Origin: Branchipolynoe longqiensis
Taxonomy: Eukaryota; Annelida; Polychaeta; Phyllodocida; Polynoidae
Direction of reading: 5' to 3'
DNA: 64,000 nt
NCBI GenBank assembly: GCA_030323885.1
Contig: CM059193.1
Span: forward strand, 77,093,447 to 77,157,446
Shown here piece by piece: positions 41,463 through 52,733 of this stretch (position 1 is its first letter; every line of letters starts with the position of its first letter). The position numbers and the translations under genes were made by a program. The notes below the pieces were generated by a model. That model saw nothing but the letters and a program-made list of their open reading frames with translations. It made no database searches and was not told the DNA's origin.

Positions 41463-41739
41463 CATTCTTTTGCTTTTTAAAAGTTATATCCTACGAGGGA
41501 AACTAATAATATAGGCCGAACAGAATGCACAACCAGATAAACCTACAGATTGCTTATTTTGGGTGTTGTGTGTGATTTGTGGGTGGGTGGGGGGGGGGGG
41601 GGGTACATTCCCAGCTTAATATGATTTCTACAATTCTTTCCTAGTGAACATTTTCAGTAATGTTGGGTGAACATTTCATACAACTTGAACTATCTTGTAG
41701 TTTATTTACAGCCAATCTCCCAAAAGAGGTACAATATCA

Positions 41740-42240
41740 AGCTATGCCAGGCAAAATGCATATCACCTATATGCTGCAAGTATTGTTTGACTATCTAGCA
41801 ATATTTAGAACCAATCTAGTAAAAGGTAAAATAGCAAAATAGGCCAAGCAGAATGCATACCACCTACGTTTGGTAAGTTTTGTAAGTATCGTTTGACTAT
41901 CTAGCAGTATTTAGAACTAATATACTAAGAGGTAAAATAGCAAAATAGGCGAGGTAGAAACCGAGATATTGTAAGTGGTTGACTATCTAGTAGTATTTAG
42001 AACTAATATACTAAGAGGTAAAATAGCAAAATAGGCGAGGTAGAAACCGAGATATTGTAAGTGTTGTTTGACTATCTAGTAGTATTTAGAACTAATATAC
42101 TAAGAGGTAAAATAGCAAAATAGGCCAGGCAGAATGCATATCACCTTCATGTTGCGAGTATTGTTCGACTATCTGTTGGTATTTACAACCGATCTCATAA
42201 GAAAGGTAAAATAGCAAAAGAGGCCGGGCAGAATACATAG
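41740..42240. repeat. 85-110 bp irregular tandem repeat, 5-6 units
   Basis: The units share GGTAAAATAGCAAAATAGGC, a GCAGAATGCATA or GTAGAAACCGAGA block, and TTTGACTATCTAGTAGTATT. The two central units are nearly identical at 87 bp spacing. Confidence 0.92.
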
Positions 42241-42805
42241 TCGAAAGCGACATGTTGCAGGTATTCATTCCAAAAGGCGGTGGAGAGGGCGTGTTAATCC
42301 AGGCGGACACAGGTTGTGGTACTAAGTGGGATTCCTTATGTATCAAGTTATGACCTCCGATACCAGCCATATTCACGCCAATACATTATCGCCGGGTAAC
42401 AGGGAGCAGGAACCGCCGCCCCTCCTAGCCCCTGGGAGACAATTGCGAGGCGCAGCTGATATTACCAGTAGGACATTGACGATGAACTGGTCTCTTTTTT
42501 TGAGGGTGCAAATTAAATGGACTACTGATGTACCCACAGCATGCTATTTGCATCAACCCAGTGTTTCGCACTTTTCGGAGTCAAATGATAGGCCGTGATT
42601 ATAAGAGCCAAGATGTGAAGACCCAGTGGTGTGATTATGTATAACGTGGTTATGTAAGCTATGCTTAAATCAAGGAGATGGCAGTTGTAATGCGCTTAAG
42701 GCACATGTCTGGTATTTAATGCTGACCTAAGCTGTATCATATTTATTGTTGTTCACCAAACTTAGCTCTCCTGGTGAGAGTCGACTATACTTAGGAAAGT
42801 TGGTC
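42241..42805. other. No recognisable gene
   Basis: Ordinary sequence without recognised repeats. A few open frames of up to 90 codons show no family features. Confidence 0.35.
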
Positions 42806-42955
42806 CTGACGGGATGCCCGAATGAGTTGAGCACACACTTCCCATGTGGCAGGTTGTGGGGTTCTAACCCCAGCCTAGTCAAACCAATGACTTAAAAATT
42901 GATACTTGTCGCTACCTAGCCTGGCGCTCTGCATTTCTGGGATACGGCGAGAAGC
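42806..42955 (+). mobile_element. SINE-A head and first body block, 3'-truncated
   Basis: CCTGACGGGATGCCCGAATG, B-box region GGGGTTCTAACCCCAGCC, then GATACTTGTCGCTACCTAGC up to GCATTTCTGGGATACGG. The following AGCAGTGGAATGAGGAAGA is shared with 54369-54388, a different low-copy repeat. Confidence 0.85.
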
Positions 42956-43221
42956 AGTGGAATGAGGAAGATAAAATTTCTGTGATTAAATCACCACTCC
43001 CCTCCACTTAATCAACAAATGTAAAAATACCCCCCCCCCCAACAAAAAACACCAATATAAAAACCACCCCAACAAAGGCATACATCAATTTAGATTCTGA
43101 AATAAAACACACAGAGATGACATAGAAATCAACTGATAGTTCACTCGTCAGTTGGAGGCACCCGGTACTGTGTACAGATAAATAGTTAAAACACTTATTA
43201 AAATACCAGCCCAGATTTTTA

Positions 43222-43750
43222 TCACGGGACGAAAGGCTGCTGGCACATGACACAATACACTAAATGGCTATCTCTTCGTAAGGGCAATGGGATTTGGATC
43301 ACCGGATGAAAGGCTGCTGGCACATGGCACAATACACTAAATAGTTTTCTGTTCGTAAGGGAAGTGGGATTTGTATCATGGGATGAAAGGCTGCTGGCAC
43401 ATGCCACAGTACACTAAATGGTTATCTGTTCATAAGGGAAGCGGGATTTGTATCATGGGATGAAAGGCTGCTGGCACATGGCACAATACACTAAATGGTT
43501 ATCTGTTCGTAAGGGAAGTGGGATTTGCATCACTGGATGAAAGGCTGCTGGCACATGGTGCAATACATTAATCTGTTTTTTAGGAAAGTGGGATTTGCAT
43601 CACTGGACAAAAGGCTATCGGCACATGACACAATATACTAAATGGCTATCTGTTCATTTGGGATGTGGGATTTGGATCACGGGACGAAAAGATGCGGACA
43701 CGTGACACAATACACTAAATGGCTATCTGTTTTAAAGGGAAGCATAAGCA
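43222..43750. repeat. 77-bp tandem repeat, about 7 units
   Basis: The units contain GGATGAAAGGCTGCTGGCAC, ATGGCACAATACACTAAATG and CTGTTCGTAAGGGAAGTGG. Spacing is 77-78 bp at first; the last units are diverged. Confidence 0.94.
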
Positions 43751-44248
43751 TTAACAACTCTAATAATGACGTCACTCGGAGAAACTCAAGTATGTGCCCA
43801 TAGTTTCGGATTTCTATATATCTTTATTACTGTTGTAGGAGCAATACTGGGTGATGAATCTAGGAGTATAAAATAGACAAGTCCATTGCTTACTCATCCT
43901 TTATTGGTTCAATGTATACGTTAGCACCGACTGGCCTTTTATAACATCATGAAAATAGCACCATGTGCATCTTGGACAATAAATGAACACGTGAATTAAG
44001 CTTCGGCAATTAAGGTGTTTAATAAACATTGGCATGTGAATTTATTAACATAGTGTGTTATGCAATTCAATTCATATACGTAATTAAATGATTTATTAAG
44101 TGTCTACATTGTGGTGGATATTTTCTTTAGCAATATATCTATATAGTGCTGTATTTTATGCCGTCCCACTCACTCCCATATACTTTGTGTGTAAGTGATG
44201 GGTGTTTCAACCGCATACAAAAAGCCAGGCCGGACAAATAATCTGATT
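43751..44248. other. No recognisable gene
   Basis: AT-rich, unique-looking sequence. Confidence 0.35.
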
Positions 44249-44332
44249 GAAATCCATTTGTTTAAACCATCAGGCCACAAACCCCAGAATGAAATCCATT
44301 TGTTTAAACCATCAGGCCACAAACCCCAGAAC
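44249..44332. repeat. 42-bp tandem duplication
   Basis: GAAATCCATTTGTTTAAACC followed by ATCAGGCCACAAACCCCAGA occurs twice with no visible difference. Confidence 0.95.
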
Positions 44333-44374
44333 GTAATAACGCTTTTGAACTTTATATTTTTACAAATTGGGGTT

Positions 44375-44682
44375 TGCTGTATATGGATGGGCTTTGCTGT
44401 CGACTACAAGGCGTAATATCCCACTCACTCACTCACTCACTCACTCACTCACTCACTCACTCACTCACTCACTCACTCACTCCTCGCTCACTCGCTCGCT
44501 CGCTCGCTCACTCACTCACTCACTCACTCACTCACTCACTCACTCACTCACTCACTCACCCACCCACTTCACTCACTCACTCACTCACTCACTCACTCAC
44601 TCACTCACTCACTCACTCACTCACCCACTCACTCACTCACTCACTCACTCACCCACTCACTCACCCACCCACTCACTCATTT
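44375..44682 (+). repeat. SINE-like tail followed by (ACTC)n microsatellite
   Basis: TATATGGATGGGCTTTGCTG, TCGACTACAAGGCGTAATAT and then about 265 bp of ACTC with some GCTC and ACCC variants. The lead-in resembles the SINE-D tail (GTGAATATGGACTTTGCC) but has a different microsatellite. Ser/Leu/Thr/His-rich frames are artefacts. Confidence 0.9.
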
Positions 44683-44766
44683 CCAGTACTTGTGATCTTT
44701 GTGTGGGAAAAATTGTCAGTTTAGTATTAATAGGACTGGTCTGACCAGGAAGGAACTTTGTCAGCA

Positions 44767-44800
44767 ATAAATAAATAAATAAATAAATAAATAATAATAA
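44767..44800. repeat. (AATA)n microsatellite
   Basis: About seven AATA units followed by AATAATAAT. Confidence 0.97.
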
Positions 44801-45431
44801 TCATGTTCTTTGTAGCCCGCACTCCCATAGAAAAGGACGCAAATTACAAGCGCTGAAGCATTGCTCTTGCAGTGCCTGCTGCTTTGTTGTTTTCTTAACT
44901 AATAATATTTTTTAAATAGAAAATATTAATAAACTAGGTTACCTTTTGAAAATGTTTTGTTTGTTTTTTGCTTGTAACTGTAACTGAAAGCCAGTATTCT
45001 ATGAATACTCTATTAAGTAGATAATATGGCTATATACATCCCTGTGAGCATGTACATCCTTGCGAGCGTGTACATATGGTACTTATATCTATAATATAGC
45101 TGTTGCCTACATGTACTGGGTGTGAAGGGGAGGCCAGGCTGTGTTTATTGGGGGGGGGGGGGGGGTGGACTAGGGCTGTGGGACTATGGCCTCATGCACA
45201 AGGCCACACTAGCCTACTTCCTCAGTGTGAAGGTCTGTTTATGATTAGGCGGCGTCATAACAGACGGCTGAGTGCCCATGAGCTAAACCTGCCACAAAGC
45301 CATTAGCTCAAACCCTATCTAGGTAACCTACCATGACTCAGTTAAGACGTAGCAATACGTGTGTTCCGAGTTAATGTTGGCTGGTCCTTCGCGTCCCATT
45401 CTCTTACCTTCTCTAACCTCTCTTCTATTCC
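44801..45431. other. No recognisable gene
   Basis: Ordinary sequence with a G run at about 45150-45164. Confidence 0.35.
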
Positions 45432-45900
45432 CTGCCCTGCCCTGCCCTGCCCTGCCCTGCCCTGCCCTGCCCTGCCCTGCCCTGCCCTGCCCTGCCCTGC
45501 CCTCCCATCCGATCCCATTCCATCCCCTCCCATTCCCTCTTCTCACATCCCACCCCCTCCCCTCACACTCCCTCCCCTCACATTTCCTCACCATCCCCTC
45601 CTCTCCCTTCTCCTCCCCTCCCCTCTCTCCTCCCCTCTCTCCTCCCCTCTCTCCTCCCCTCCCCTCTCCCCTCCCCTCCCCTCTCCCTCTCTCCCTCCTC
45701 CCTCTCCCCCCCCCCCTCCCCTTTCCCTCCCCCTCCCTTCCCCCCTCTCCCTTCCCTCCCCTCCCCTCCCCTCGCCTCCCCTCGCCTCCCCTCCCCCCCT
45801 CCTCATCCCCTCCCCTCCCCCCCTCCCTCCCTCCCCTCCCCCCCTCCTCTACCCTCCCCTCCCCTCCCCCCTCCTCTCCCCTCCCCTCCCCTCCCCTCTT
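45432..45900. repeat. (CCCTG)n then CCCCT-rich polypyrimidine tract
   Basis: About 14 perfect CCCTG units up to 45504, then about 395 bp of CTCCCCTCC-type sequence with almost no G. Proline/serine/leucine-rich frames are artefacts. Confidence 0.97.
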
Positions 45901-46691
45901 CTGTTATTCATCGATACCCTGGCATGGAAATAAGCCAGACTAGTGGCTAGGTGGACATTAACTTTGTCAATTTAATAAGTCACTTCGAGATACCACTGTC
46001 GTAGGCCCTTTGCCAAGCAGTTTTGAGTCTTCCTCAATCATGCCTTAATTTAGTACACTATTCTAACTGTTTACCGTAACTCCTGCTGGTTGTTTACGCT
46101 CCAGTCTACGACGTCTACGACGTCTCCAAACTTGGGAGAGTTTCCTGAATGTGAGGTGCCAATGAAGCCCCCAGTAAGATACCGCATTTAGGTGCTGTCC
46201 TCAGGTGGTAGTGAATGCTAAATGTCAGGTGATGACTCGGGCAATGTAATTAGGAGCTACGCTCTGTGTTTTTCTTGTTGGGCCTATTCTGTCCGCAAGA
46301 GGTAGGTGGTCAATCCAGTTGCTTCCCTGACTGTCAGGAAATCAGTACTTGGTAGTTAGCAGTCCAACAAAGAAGGCAACTTAGTTTAAAGTTGTATATA
46401 CTCTATACAGGATCTTAAAGGTGCATAATTCGATACTTTTAACTTTTTACCGTTGGACCTGGTTAAGAACATTGTCAGTGCTCAGTAATCACATACACAC
46501 GGGGACCAGTGTAGTAAGCTACATTCCCTTGTACATGGGTAACGTTAGTGACCTGCCAATACTCTCTGTCCTACACGGGAGAGGTAGAGCAGTCTTTTAC
46601 AAGCAGGCAAGCTGTGAACTATAATCACTTGTCCCTAGATGCTAAATAGCAGCTCGGAGCAGGTAATGATGCTTGTTGGGTCCTGTCGACT
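45901..46691. other. No gene recognised; solo MITE-1 end
   Basis: Ordinary sequence. TTAAAGGTGCATAATTCGAT at 46415 resembles a MITE-1 left end without a partner. Confidence 0.35.
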
Positions 46692-46703
46692 GACTCCTAT
46701 GTA

Positions 46704-47037
46704 GGACCAGACGGGATGGCCGAATGAGTTAGAGCATCCGTCTCCCGTGTTGGTAGATTGTGGTATCATGGGTTCGAACCCTGGTCGAGTCAAACCAATG
46801 ACTTAAAAATTGATACTTGTTGTTTCCTAGCCTGGCACTCAGCAGTATTAGGATAGGGCAATGACTGGTTGGCTTAGTGTCAGGATAATGTGACTGAGTG
46901 GGATATCAGGTCATGGTGCTGGTGGCCTGGTCTTCCAGTGGGGCAGCACTATAAAGTCGCCATGAGTGCGCAGTCACAAGTCGGTACCCGTCCTGATATG
47001 ACCTTAGATGTTGCTAGGACGTAAAACAACAAACAAA
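46704..47037 (+). mobile_element. SINE-A, head type I, best-preserved copy with target duplication
   Basis: ACCAGACGGGATGGCCGAAT, GAGTTAGAGCATCCGTCTCC, B box GGGTTCGAACCCTGG, full body and an AAACAACAAACAAA tail. GACTCCTATGTA at 46692-46703 matches GACTCCTGTGTA at 47038-47049. The near-consensus promoter boxes suggest a recent insertion. Confidence 0.95.
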
Positions 47038-47049
47038 GACTCCTGTGTA

Positions 47050-48105
47050 TGGGTGATGTGCGTTGAGTATGGGATGTGCGTTTGGTGTGTTGGTGGCATG
47101 CGGCGTGTGTGCGTTGTGTGTGAAGGATATGCGTGTGTTGGGCGTGTGGTGTGGGGGATGTGTGGTGTGTTGGGTATGTATGTTGGGTGTATATGATGTG
47201 TGGTGTGGGTGTGGTGTATGGTGTGTCTGTCTGTGTCTGTTTGGGTTGTGGTACAGTGGGTGGGACTGTCTGAGTAGGTGGGTGGGGGTGGGGTATAGTG
47301 TGTCTGTGTGTGTCTTGTTTTTGTGTTGGGTTGCGGTACAGTCGGTGGGACTGTCTGAGTATATGGGTGTGGGTGTTTGTGGGGGTAGGGTACTATACGC
47401 CTGTGTGGGTGTCTGTTTTGGTTTTCGGTTGCAGTACAGTGGGTGGGACTGTCTGAGTAAGTGGGTGTGGGTGTTGTGGGGGTGTGTCTGTGTGTGCCTC
47501 TGTCTGTTTTTGTGTTGGGTTACGGTACAGTGGGTGGGACTGTCTGAGTAGGTGGGTGTGGGTGTTTGTGCTGGTGGGGTATGGTGTGTGTGTGTGTGTG
47601 TGTTTTTGTGTTGGGTTACGGTACAGTGGGTGGGACTGTCTGAGTAGGTGGGTGTGGGTGTTTGTATGGGTGGAGTATGGTGTGTCTGTTTTTTGTGTTG
47701 GGTTGCGGTACAGTGGGTGGGACTGTCTGAGTAGGTGGGTGTGGGTGTTTGTGGGTGTTGAGTATGGTGTGGGTGTTTTTGTGTTGGGTTACGGTACAGT
47801 GGGTGGGACTGTCTGAGTAGGTGGGTGTGGGTGTTTGTGGGGGTGGAGTATGGTGTGTGTGTTTTTGTGTTGGGTTACGGTACAGTGGGTGGGACTGTCT
47901 GAGTAGGTGGGTGTGGGGGTGGAGTATGGTGTGTGTGTTTTTGTGTTGGGTTACGGTACAGTGGGTGGGACTGTCTGAGTAGGTGGGTGTGGGTGTTTGT
48001 GGGGGTGGAGTATGGTGTGTCTGTTTTTGTGTTGGATTGCTGTACAGTGGGTGCGACTGTCTGAGTATGTGGGTGTGGGTGTTCGTGGGAGTGTGGGTGT
48101 TGTCT
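47050..48105. repeat. 75-97 bp GT-rich minisatellite, 10 units
   Basis: After a GTGTG-rich lead-in, ten units share GGTACAGTGGGTGGGACTGT and CTGAGTAGGTGGGTGTGGG, starting at about 47251, 47338, 47434, 47527, 47620, 47709, 47797, 47880, 47955 and 48043. Length differences lie in the GTGT and TTTTTG linkers. Cys/Val/Gly-rich frames are artefacts. Confidence 0.95.
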
Positions 48106-48389
48106 ATGATTCAGTCTAACATTGACCTGACTATCAATCCACATTACCATTCTCTGCTACAATCTGTGGGCTCATTTACCGGGTGTTCGGGCATCAAGCC
48201 ACCACGCCCATTGATCCATGGAAGCTGCCCTCTAACCATACAATTCATAGCATCCAGAAAGATATTAGTGTACACTATTTTCCAAATGAATGACTATAAT
48301 CAATAATAAACACATAAGTAAATGATGGAATACATTATTAGCAGCTAACATTCTATGACTGGTTGCCTTGTGCGGAATGAAGGCAATGC

Positions 48390-48592
48390 CTTTACAAAAT
48401 TGAGACTTGTCGCTACGTAAGCCTACCGCTCGGCATTAATAGGACAGGGCAAGGACTGGTTCATCAGAATAATGTGACTGAGTGGGATATCGGGTCATGG
48501 TGTCGAAGGCCAGGTTTCTCAGTGGGGAAACACTATAAAGTTGCCACGAGTGCACAATCACAAGTCCGTATCCATCCTGATATGCATAGCAA
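48390..48592 (+). mobile_element. SINE-A, 5'-truncated, with (CAAA)n tail to 48649
   Basis: From TTTACAAAATTGAGACTTGT through GGTCATGGTGTCGAAGGCC to CCGTATCCATCCTGATATG, then a CACACACACAAACAAACAAA array. The end of the body is missing. Confidence 0.85.
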
Positions 48593-48659
48593 ACACATAC
48601 ACACACACACAAACAAACAAACAAACAAACAAACAAACAAACAAACAAATGTGTAGTAT

Positions 48660-49255
48660 AAAGGAACTTTTTATCATTACAGCTTCATAATCCGACAAAT
48701 GCTATTTTATTTACCAGTGGTTGTGAATTCCATTCCGTCTAGATAGTGCAGACAATGTCAGCTAATAGTACATTCCTAAGTAGATCTTTGACCCCATTGA
48801 CTTCAGCACACGTTATCGGGCGGATTAGATAAGACCCCGTTGTGACTTACATAAAACAGATTACAGCTACAGGTTCAGATCACACAGCTGTGCTCTACTC
48901 GATCTACCTCTCAATATTCCAAGATTCTCCAGTTTATCTAATTGGCCAAGAAAATCACCACTGTTACATGGACTTGGAATGTACTGGGTGCTCAGCTTCT
49001 TTGCAGGTATCACCATAATTCAGAAAGGTGCGTTTCACCAAGTCATGCTTCTCTTGTGAATTTATAATAGACCCTTTCTGTGGTGCACCCATAATGGGCT
49101 TCTAGCCCTCAGCATTATTTCTTGCCGCTAGCAACAGAGGTAAGGTTAGTAGTGGAAATTGTGTATAAGTCATTTTCCACATAGCATCCTGCACAGTGAG
49201 CTGCTACCATATTAGATTTGCCCACGATCGTCAGAGGGCGGATTTGTAGTGCAAA
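48660..49255. other. No recognisable gene
   Basis: Ordinary sequence. ACAGCTTCATAATCCGACA near 48680 may be a mutated MITE-1 end. Confidence 0.35.
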
Positions 49256-49260
49256 TATGT

Positions 49261-49583
49261 TTGTTTGTTGTTGATTTACATCCTAACAACATCTAAGGTC
49301 ATATCAGGGCGGGTACCGACTTGACAGTGTTCACTCATGGCGACTTTATAATGCTGCCCCACTGGAAGACCAGGCCGCCAGCACCATGACCTGATATCCC
49401 ACTCAGTCACATTATCCTGACACTGAGCTAACCAATCCTTGTCCTATCCTAATAATGCCAAGCGTCAGGCTAGGAAGCAACAAGTATCAATTTTTAAGTT
49501 ATTGGTTTGACTCGACCAGGGTTCGAACCCACGATCTACTATAACGGGAGACGGACGCTCTAACTCATTCGGCCATCCCATCT
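49261..49583 (-). mobile_element. SINE-A, full length, with short target duplication
   Basis: TTTGTTGTTGATTTACATCC, ACTTTATAATGCTGCCCCAC and the head complement GGGTTCGAACCCACG with GGAGACGGACGCTCTAACTC. AAATATGT flanks both sides (49253-49260 and 49586-49593). Confidence 0.92.
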
Positions 49584-49593
49584 GTAAATATGT

Positions 49594-50332
49594 ACGCAAC
49601 AGGGTCCAGCTAAAAGAACTACCTTCAAACTCTCAGGCCGAGCAAATACCACAGAAAGTTGTTTCCCTTCCGCTTGAGCAAATGTCACACCAACAGCTAG
49701 TGCGGAGACAGTTGTCAAAACTAGGAGTGGGTGAGAAGTGAAAACACCATCACGTTATAAAGATTAAAGATTGACCTTCAACAATCATGTTTGACGTTTA
49801 GGGGAAAATTTGAACATTTGGTGTATGCGTCATTACATTTAGATCAAAACCTTATATTAGTCTTATGATAAATATACTCCCATAGTCAATCGCTCAAGAA
49901 AAAAAAAGGAGAACTCTATAAGTTATAACTTGTGCTGAACATAACTGGTTTGAGTGGTTAAATTGACTTTATATCATTGGTGTTTAAGATACTCACAATT
50001 TAATGATCTTAGTCATCCAAGTCCTCTTTGAAAAACTTCGCCGTGAATATGGCCTATGCTGCCGACACGGCGTAAAGCAAGCACCAATCAATCAATCAAT
50101 CAAACCTCTTTGAAAAAGGGGAGATGTTGTATCTGGTATGTTTACGGTTGTCGGATTGAGCGGGAATAAACCACTTCCAGTATGGCGTTCACCTAACACT
50201 TGCACACTTATTATTCTACAATATATCTGTGGCAAGGTACTAGATAAGCACAGAAGTCATTGCGTAGTCTTAGGCGATTTCCACTACCAACCCACCGTTT
50301 GACGCCAATGACAAGAATTTGTGTTTTGGGTA
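49594..50332. other. No gene recognised; contains a SINE-D tail
   Basis: Apart from the SINE-D fragment at about 50036-50103, nothing was recognised. GGCGATTTCCACTACCAACC at 50274 is shared, inverted, with 15.35 kb. Confidence 0.35.
50036..50103 (+). mobile_element. SINE-D tail fragment with (CAAT)n
   Basis: CTTCGCCGTGAATATGGCC, TATGCTGCCGACACGGCGTA, AAGCAAGCACC then (AATC)n. It is the plus-strand counterpart of the 38.66 and 57.09 kb copies. Confidence 0.8.
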
Positions 50333-50806
50333 AAGGCCCTGTCACATTACGGCGTATGGCGGGAGCGTATTGAAAACCTACGTAGATCCTGCGCGTGCCG
50401 GCCTATGATGACATTTGGTGACCTTTCGGGTGGTTTTGAGCGTATGTGGAACCTACGAGTAGCGTACGAGGAGCGTATGAGGAGCGTATGGGAGCGTGCT
50501 GTGACATTTTTTGACAGTATGGGCCATACGCACTCATAGGTCGAGTTTTTTTGAGCATGCACAACAAAATTTGGACGGACGGATTTATGAAAGCGTATGG
50601 CGGCATATGCCTCATACGCTTCACATAAGCCGGCATCTGGCGGCGTATGAGTAGCATATGAGTAGCGTATGCGTAGTGTATGCGTAGCGTATGCGTAGCG
50701 CATGAGTAGCGTATGAGTAGCGTATACGGCGTATGCCGACGTATATGACATAACGCGCCTACGCCGCCATACGCTCCCGCAAAAAACCCTAATGTGACAG
50801 CCCCTT
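50333..50806. mobile_element. MITE-9: GTCACA-type MITE
   Basis: The ends AAGGCCCTGTCACATTA and the complement of TAATGTGACAGCCCCTT are flanked by TA on both sides; the target may also be read as TWA. GGCGTATGGCGGGAGCG at the left matches CGCTCCCG and CCGCCATACG at the right. The interior has many GCGTATGAGTAGC-type short repeats. Confidence 0.87.
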
Positions 50807-51507
50807 TAGATTACAAAACTAATGGATCGTACCCAAAACCACAGTAGCAAGAAAAAAAAACTACAGGAAAATAGAAATATAATTACACATTTGAGAATGG
50901 CAGTCTTCTATTCAGTCCCAGCTTAATAAATCCATTACTGTGAAGTAAATTCCTCGTAACATGTTTGCCATCTGCATTTACATCTAGAACAAAATTAGAA
51001 TAAATTACTTTGGTAAATGTTTTGTATTATATTCATTTTTTCATTATTTATGATTATTTATCATAGCTACTATAGGTAGGGTCAATAGTCTTTACACACA
51101 AGCCTCTGAAGCAAGTTCTTGTTGATTTTGACAATTGCTGTTTTCTGCATTTGGATCTAGATACTTCTAGAATTAATCATTCTAATTCTAGAATTAGATA
51201 CATCTAGATTTAGAGCTAGATATGTCTAGAGTTAGTGATTTTTGTACTAGTAGATACTTCCTGTATCAATAATATGACTTTAATATTCTTTAAAGATCTG
51301 AACTTAGATTGTATTCCTTACATAAATCCTCAAAAGTATTCATTTTCCATAACAAATCAAACACATTTCACTTAGAATGGATGGTTTCAAGATATACAAA
51401 CCATGAATGGTTTTAGTTGAGCATGGTAATTGTGAATAATTAATTGTATGCTGGTCATGTTACTGCCCTCTTAAATCCAGTCTGTAACAATGTTGTTTTA
51501 TTTTCAG
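50807..51507. other. No recognisable gene
   Basis: AT-rich. TCTAGAATTA/TAATTCTAGA-type short inverted motifs cluster near 51160-51240. Nothing coding was recognised. Confidence 0.35.
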
Positions 51508-51562
51508 GTATGTAGCCTTCTTGTCTTAAGACATTCCATCCCCGAGTTCCACCATCGTGACG
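51508..51562 (+). CDS. Weak candidate internal exon, 55 nt
   Basis: TTGTTTTATTTTCAG immediately precedes and GTAGGT follows. Only one frame is open (VCSLLVLRHSIPEFHHRD). It needs a phase-0 acceptor, whereas the candidate exon at 39.35 kb leaves phase 1, so the two do not join. No family is recognised. It is listed because the splice sites are good. Confidence 0.12.
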
Positions 51563-51829
51563 GTAGGTATTACTTCAAATAACACACATTACAAGATATG
51601 TTGCGAACTCGTACGTAGATTAGGTTACTGCGTGTGAGCTATAGCAGCCAAGATTGCCTCGGTGGATGCAACCAGTCTGGGAAATGAATCTGGGAGCCGA
51701 TATGTGGTTGATGTATGGAGGGAGGTTCCAGACAAGAAATGTGTGGATGCATCACATGGCCACTGACATCACACGCTACGTGGATATAGCTTATATTTAG
51801 TGAAAACTAGGAAGTGTTCAAGGTACCCG

Positions 51830-52733
51830 TCACCTCCGCTCCCCCTCCCCCCTCCCCCCTCCCCTCTCCCCCCTCTCCCCCCTCCCCCTCACCCCCCCCC
51901 CCTCCCCCCACCCCTCCCCTCCCCTCCCCTCCCCTCCCCCCTCCCCTCCCCTCCCCTCCCCCTCCCCTCCCCCCCCTCCCCTCCCCTCCCCTCCCCCTCC
52001 CCTCCCCTCCCCCTCCCCTCCCCTCCCCCCTACTCCACTCCATCCCCTCACCCTCCATCCCCTCACCTCCCCTCCACCCTCCCCCCCCCCCTCCCCTCCC
52101 CCCCCCCCCCCCCTCCCCCCCCCTCCCCCCCCCCCTCCCTCCCCCCCCTCCCCCCCCCCCTCCCCCCCCCCCCCCCCCCCTCCCCCTCCCCCCCCCCCCC
52201 CTCCCCCCCCCCTCCCCCCCCCCCCCCTCCCCTCCCCCCCCCTCCCCTCCCCTCCCTCCCCCCTCCCCCCCCTCCCCTCCCCCCCCTCCCCCCCTCCCCT
52301 CCCCTCCCCCCTCCCCCCTCCCCTCCCCTCCCCCTCCCCCTCCCCCCCCCCCCCCCCTCCCCCCTCCCCCCTCCCCCCCCCCTCCCCTCCCCCCCCCCCC
52401 TCCCCCCCCCCCCCCCCCCCCCCCTCCCCCTCTCCCCTCCCTACTCCCCCCCCACCTCCCACCTCCCACCACCTGCCCCCTCCCCTCCCCCCCCCTCCCC
52501 CCCCCTCCCTCCCCTCCCCTCCCCTCCCCCGCTCCCCCCTCCCCCTCCCCCCCTCCCCCCCCTCCCCTCCCCCTCCCCCCCTCCCCTCCCCTCTCCTCCC
52601 CTCCCCTCCCCTCCCCTCCCCTCCCCTCCCCTCCCCTCCCCTCCCCTCCCCTCCCCTCCCCTCCCCTCCCCTCCCCTCCCCTCAGCTCCCATCCCATCCA
52701 ATCCCATCCCATCCCATCCCATATCTTCCCCAC
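51830..52733. repeat. 0.9-kb near-pure C/T tract (polypurine/polypyrimidine)
   Basis: CCCCTCCC-type sequence with C runs up to about 20 and only a handful of G or A residues in about 850 bp. It ends in about 20 perfect CCCCT units from about 52580 to 52683, and a short CCCAT variant run. Proline-rich and, on the minus strand, glycine-rich frames of more than 300 codons come from the composition. Confidence 0.97.

Noticed and set aside
44419..44682. (ACTC)n as telomeric repeat
   Set aside because: The motif is not a known metazoan telomere repeat (TTAGGG), and it follows a SINE-like tail, so it is a tail microsatellite.
45359..45943. Proline/leucine/serine-rich frames near 45.4-45.9 kb
   Set aside because: Same cause: (CCCTG)n and CCCCT repeats.
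47063..48306. Cys/Val/Trp-rich frames in 47.0-48.1 kb
   Set aside because: Explained by the GT-rich minisatellite; units differ in length by non-multiples of three.
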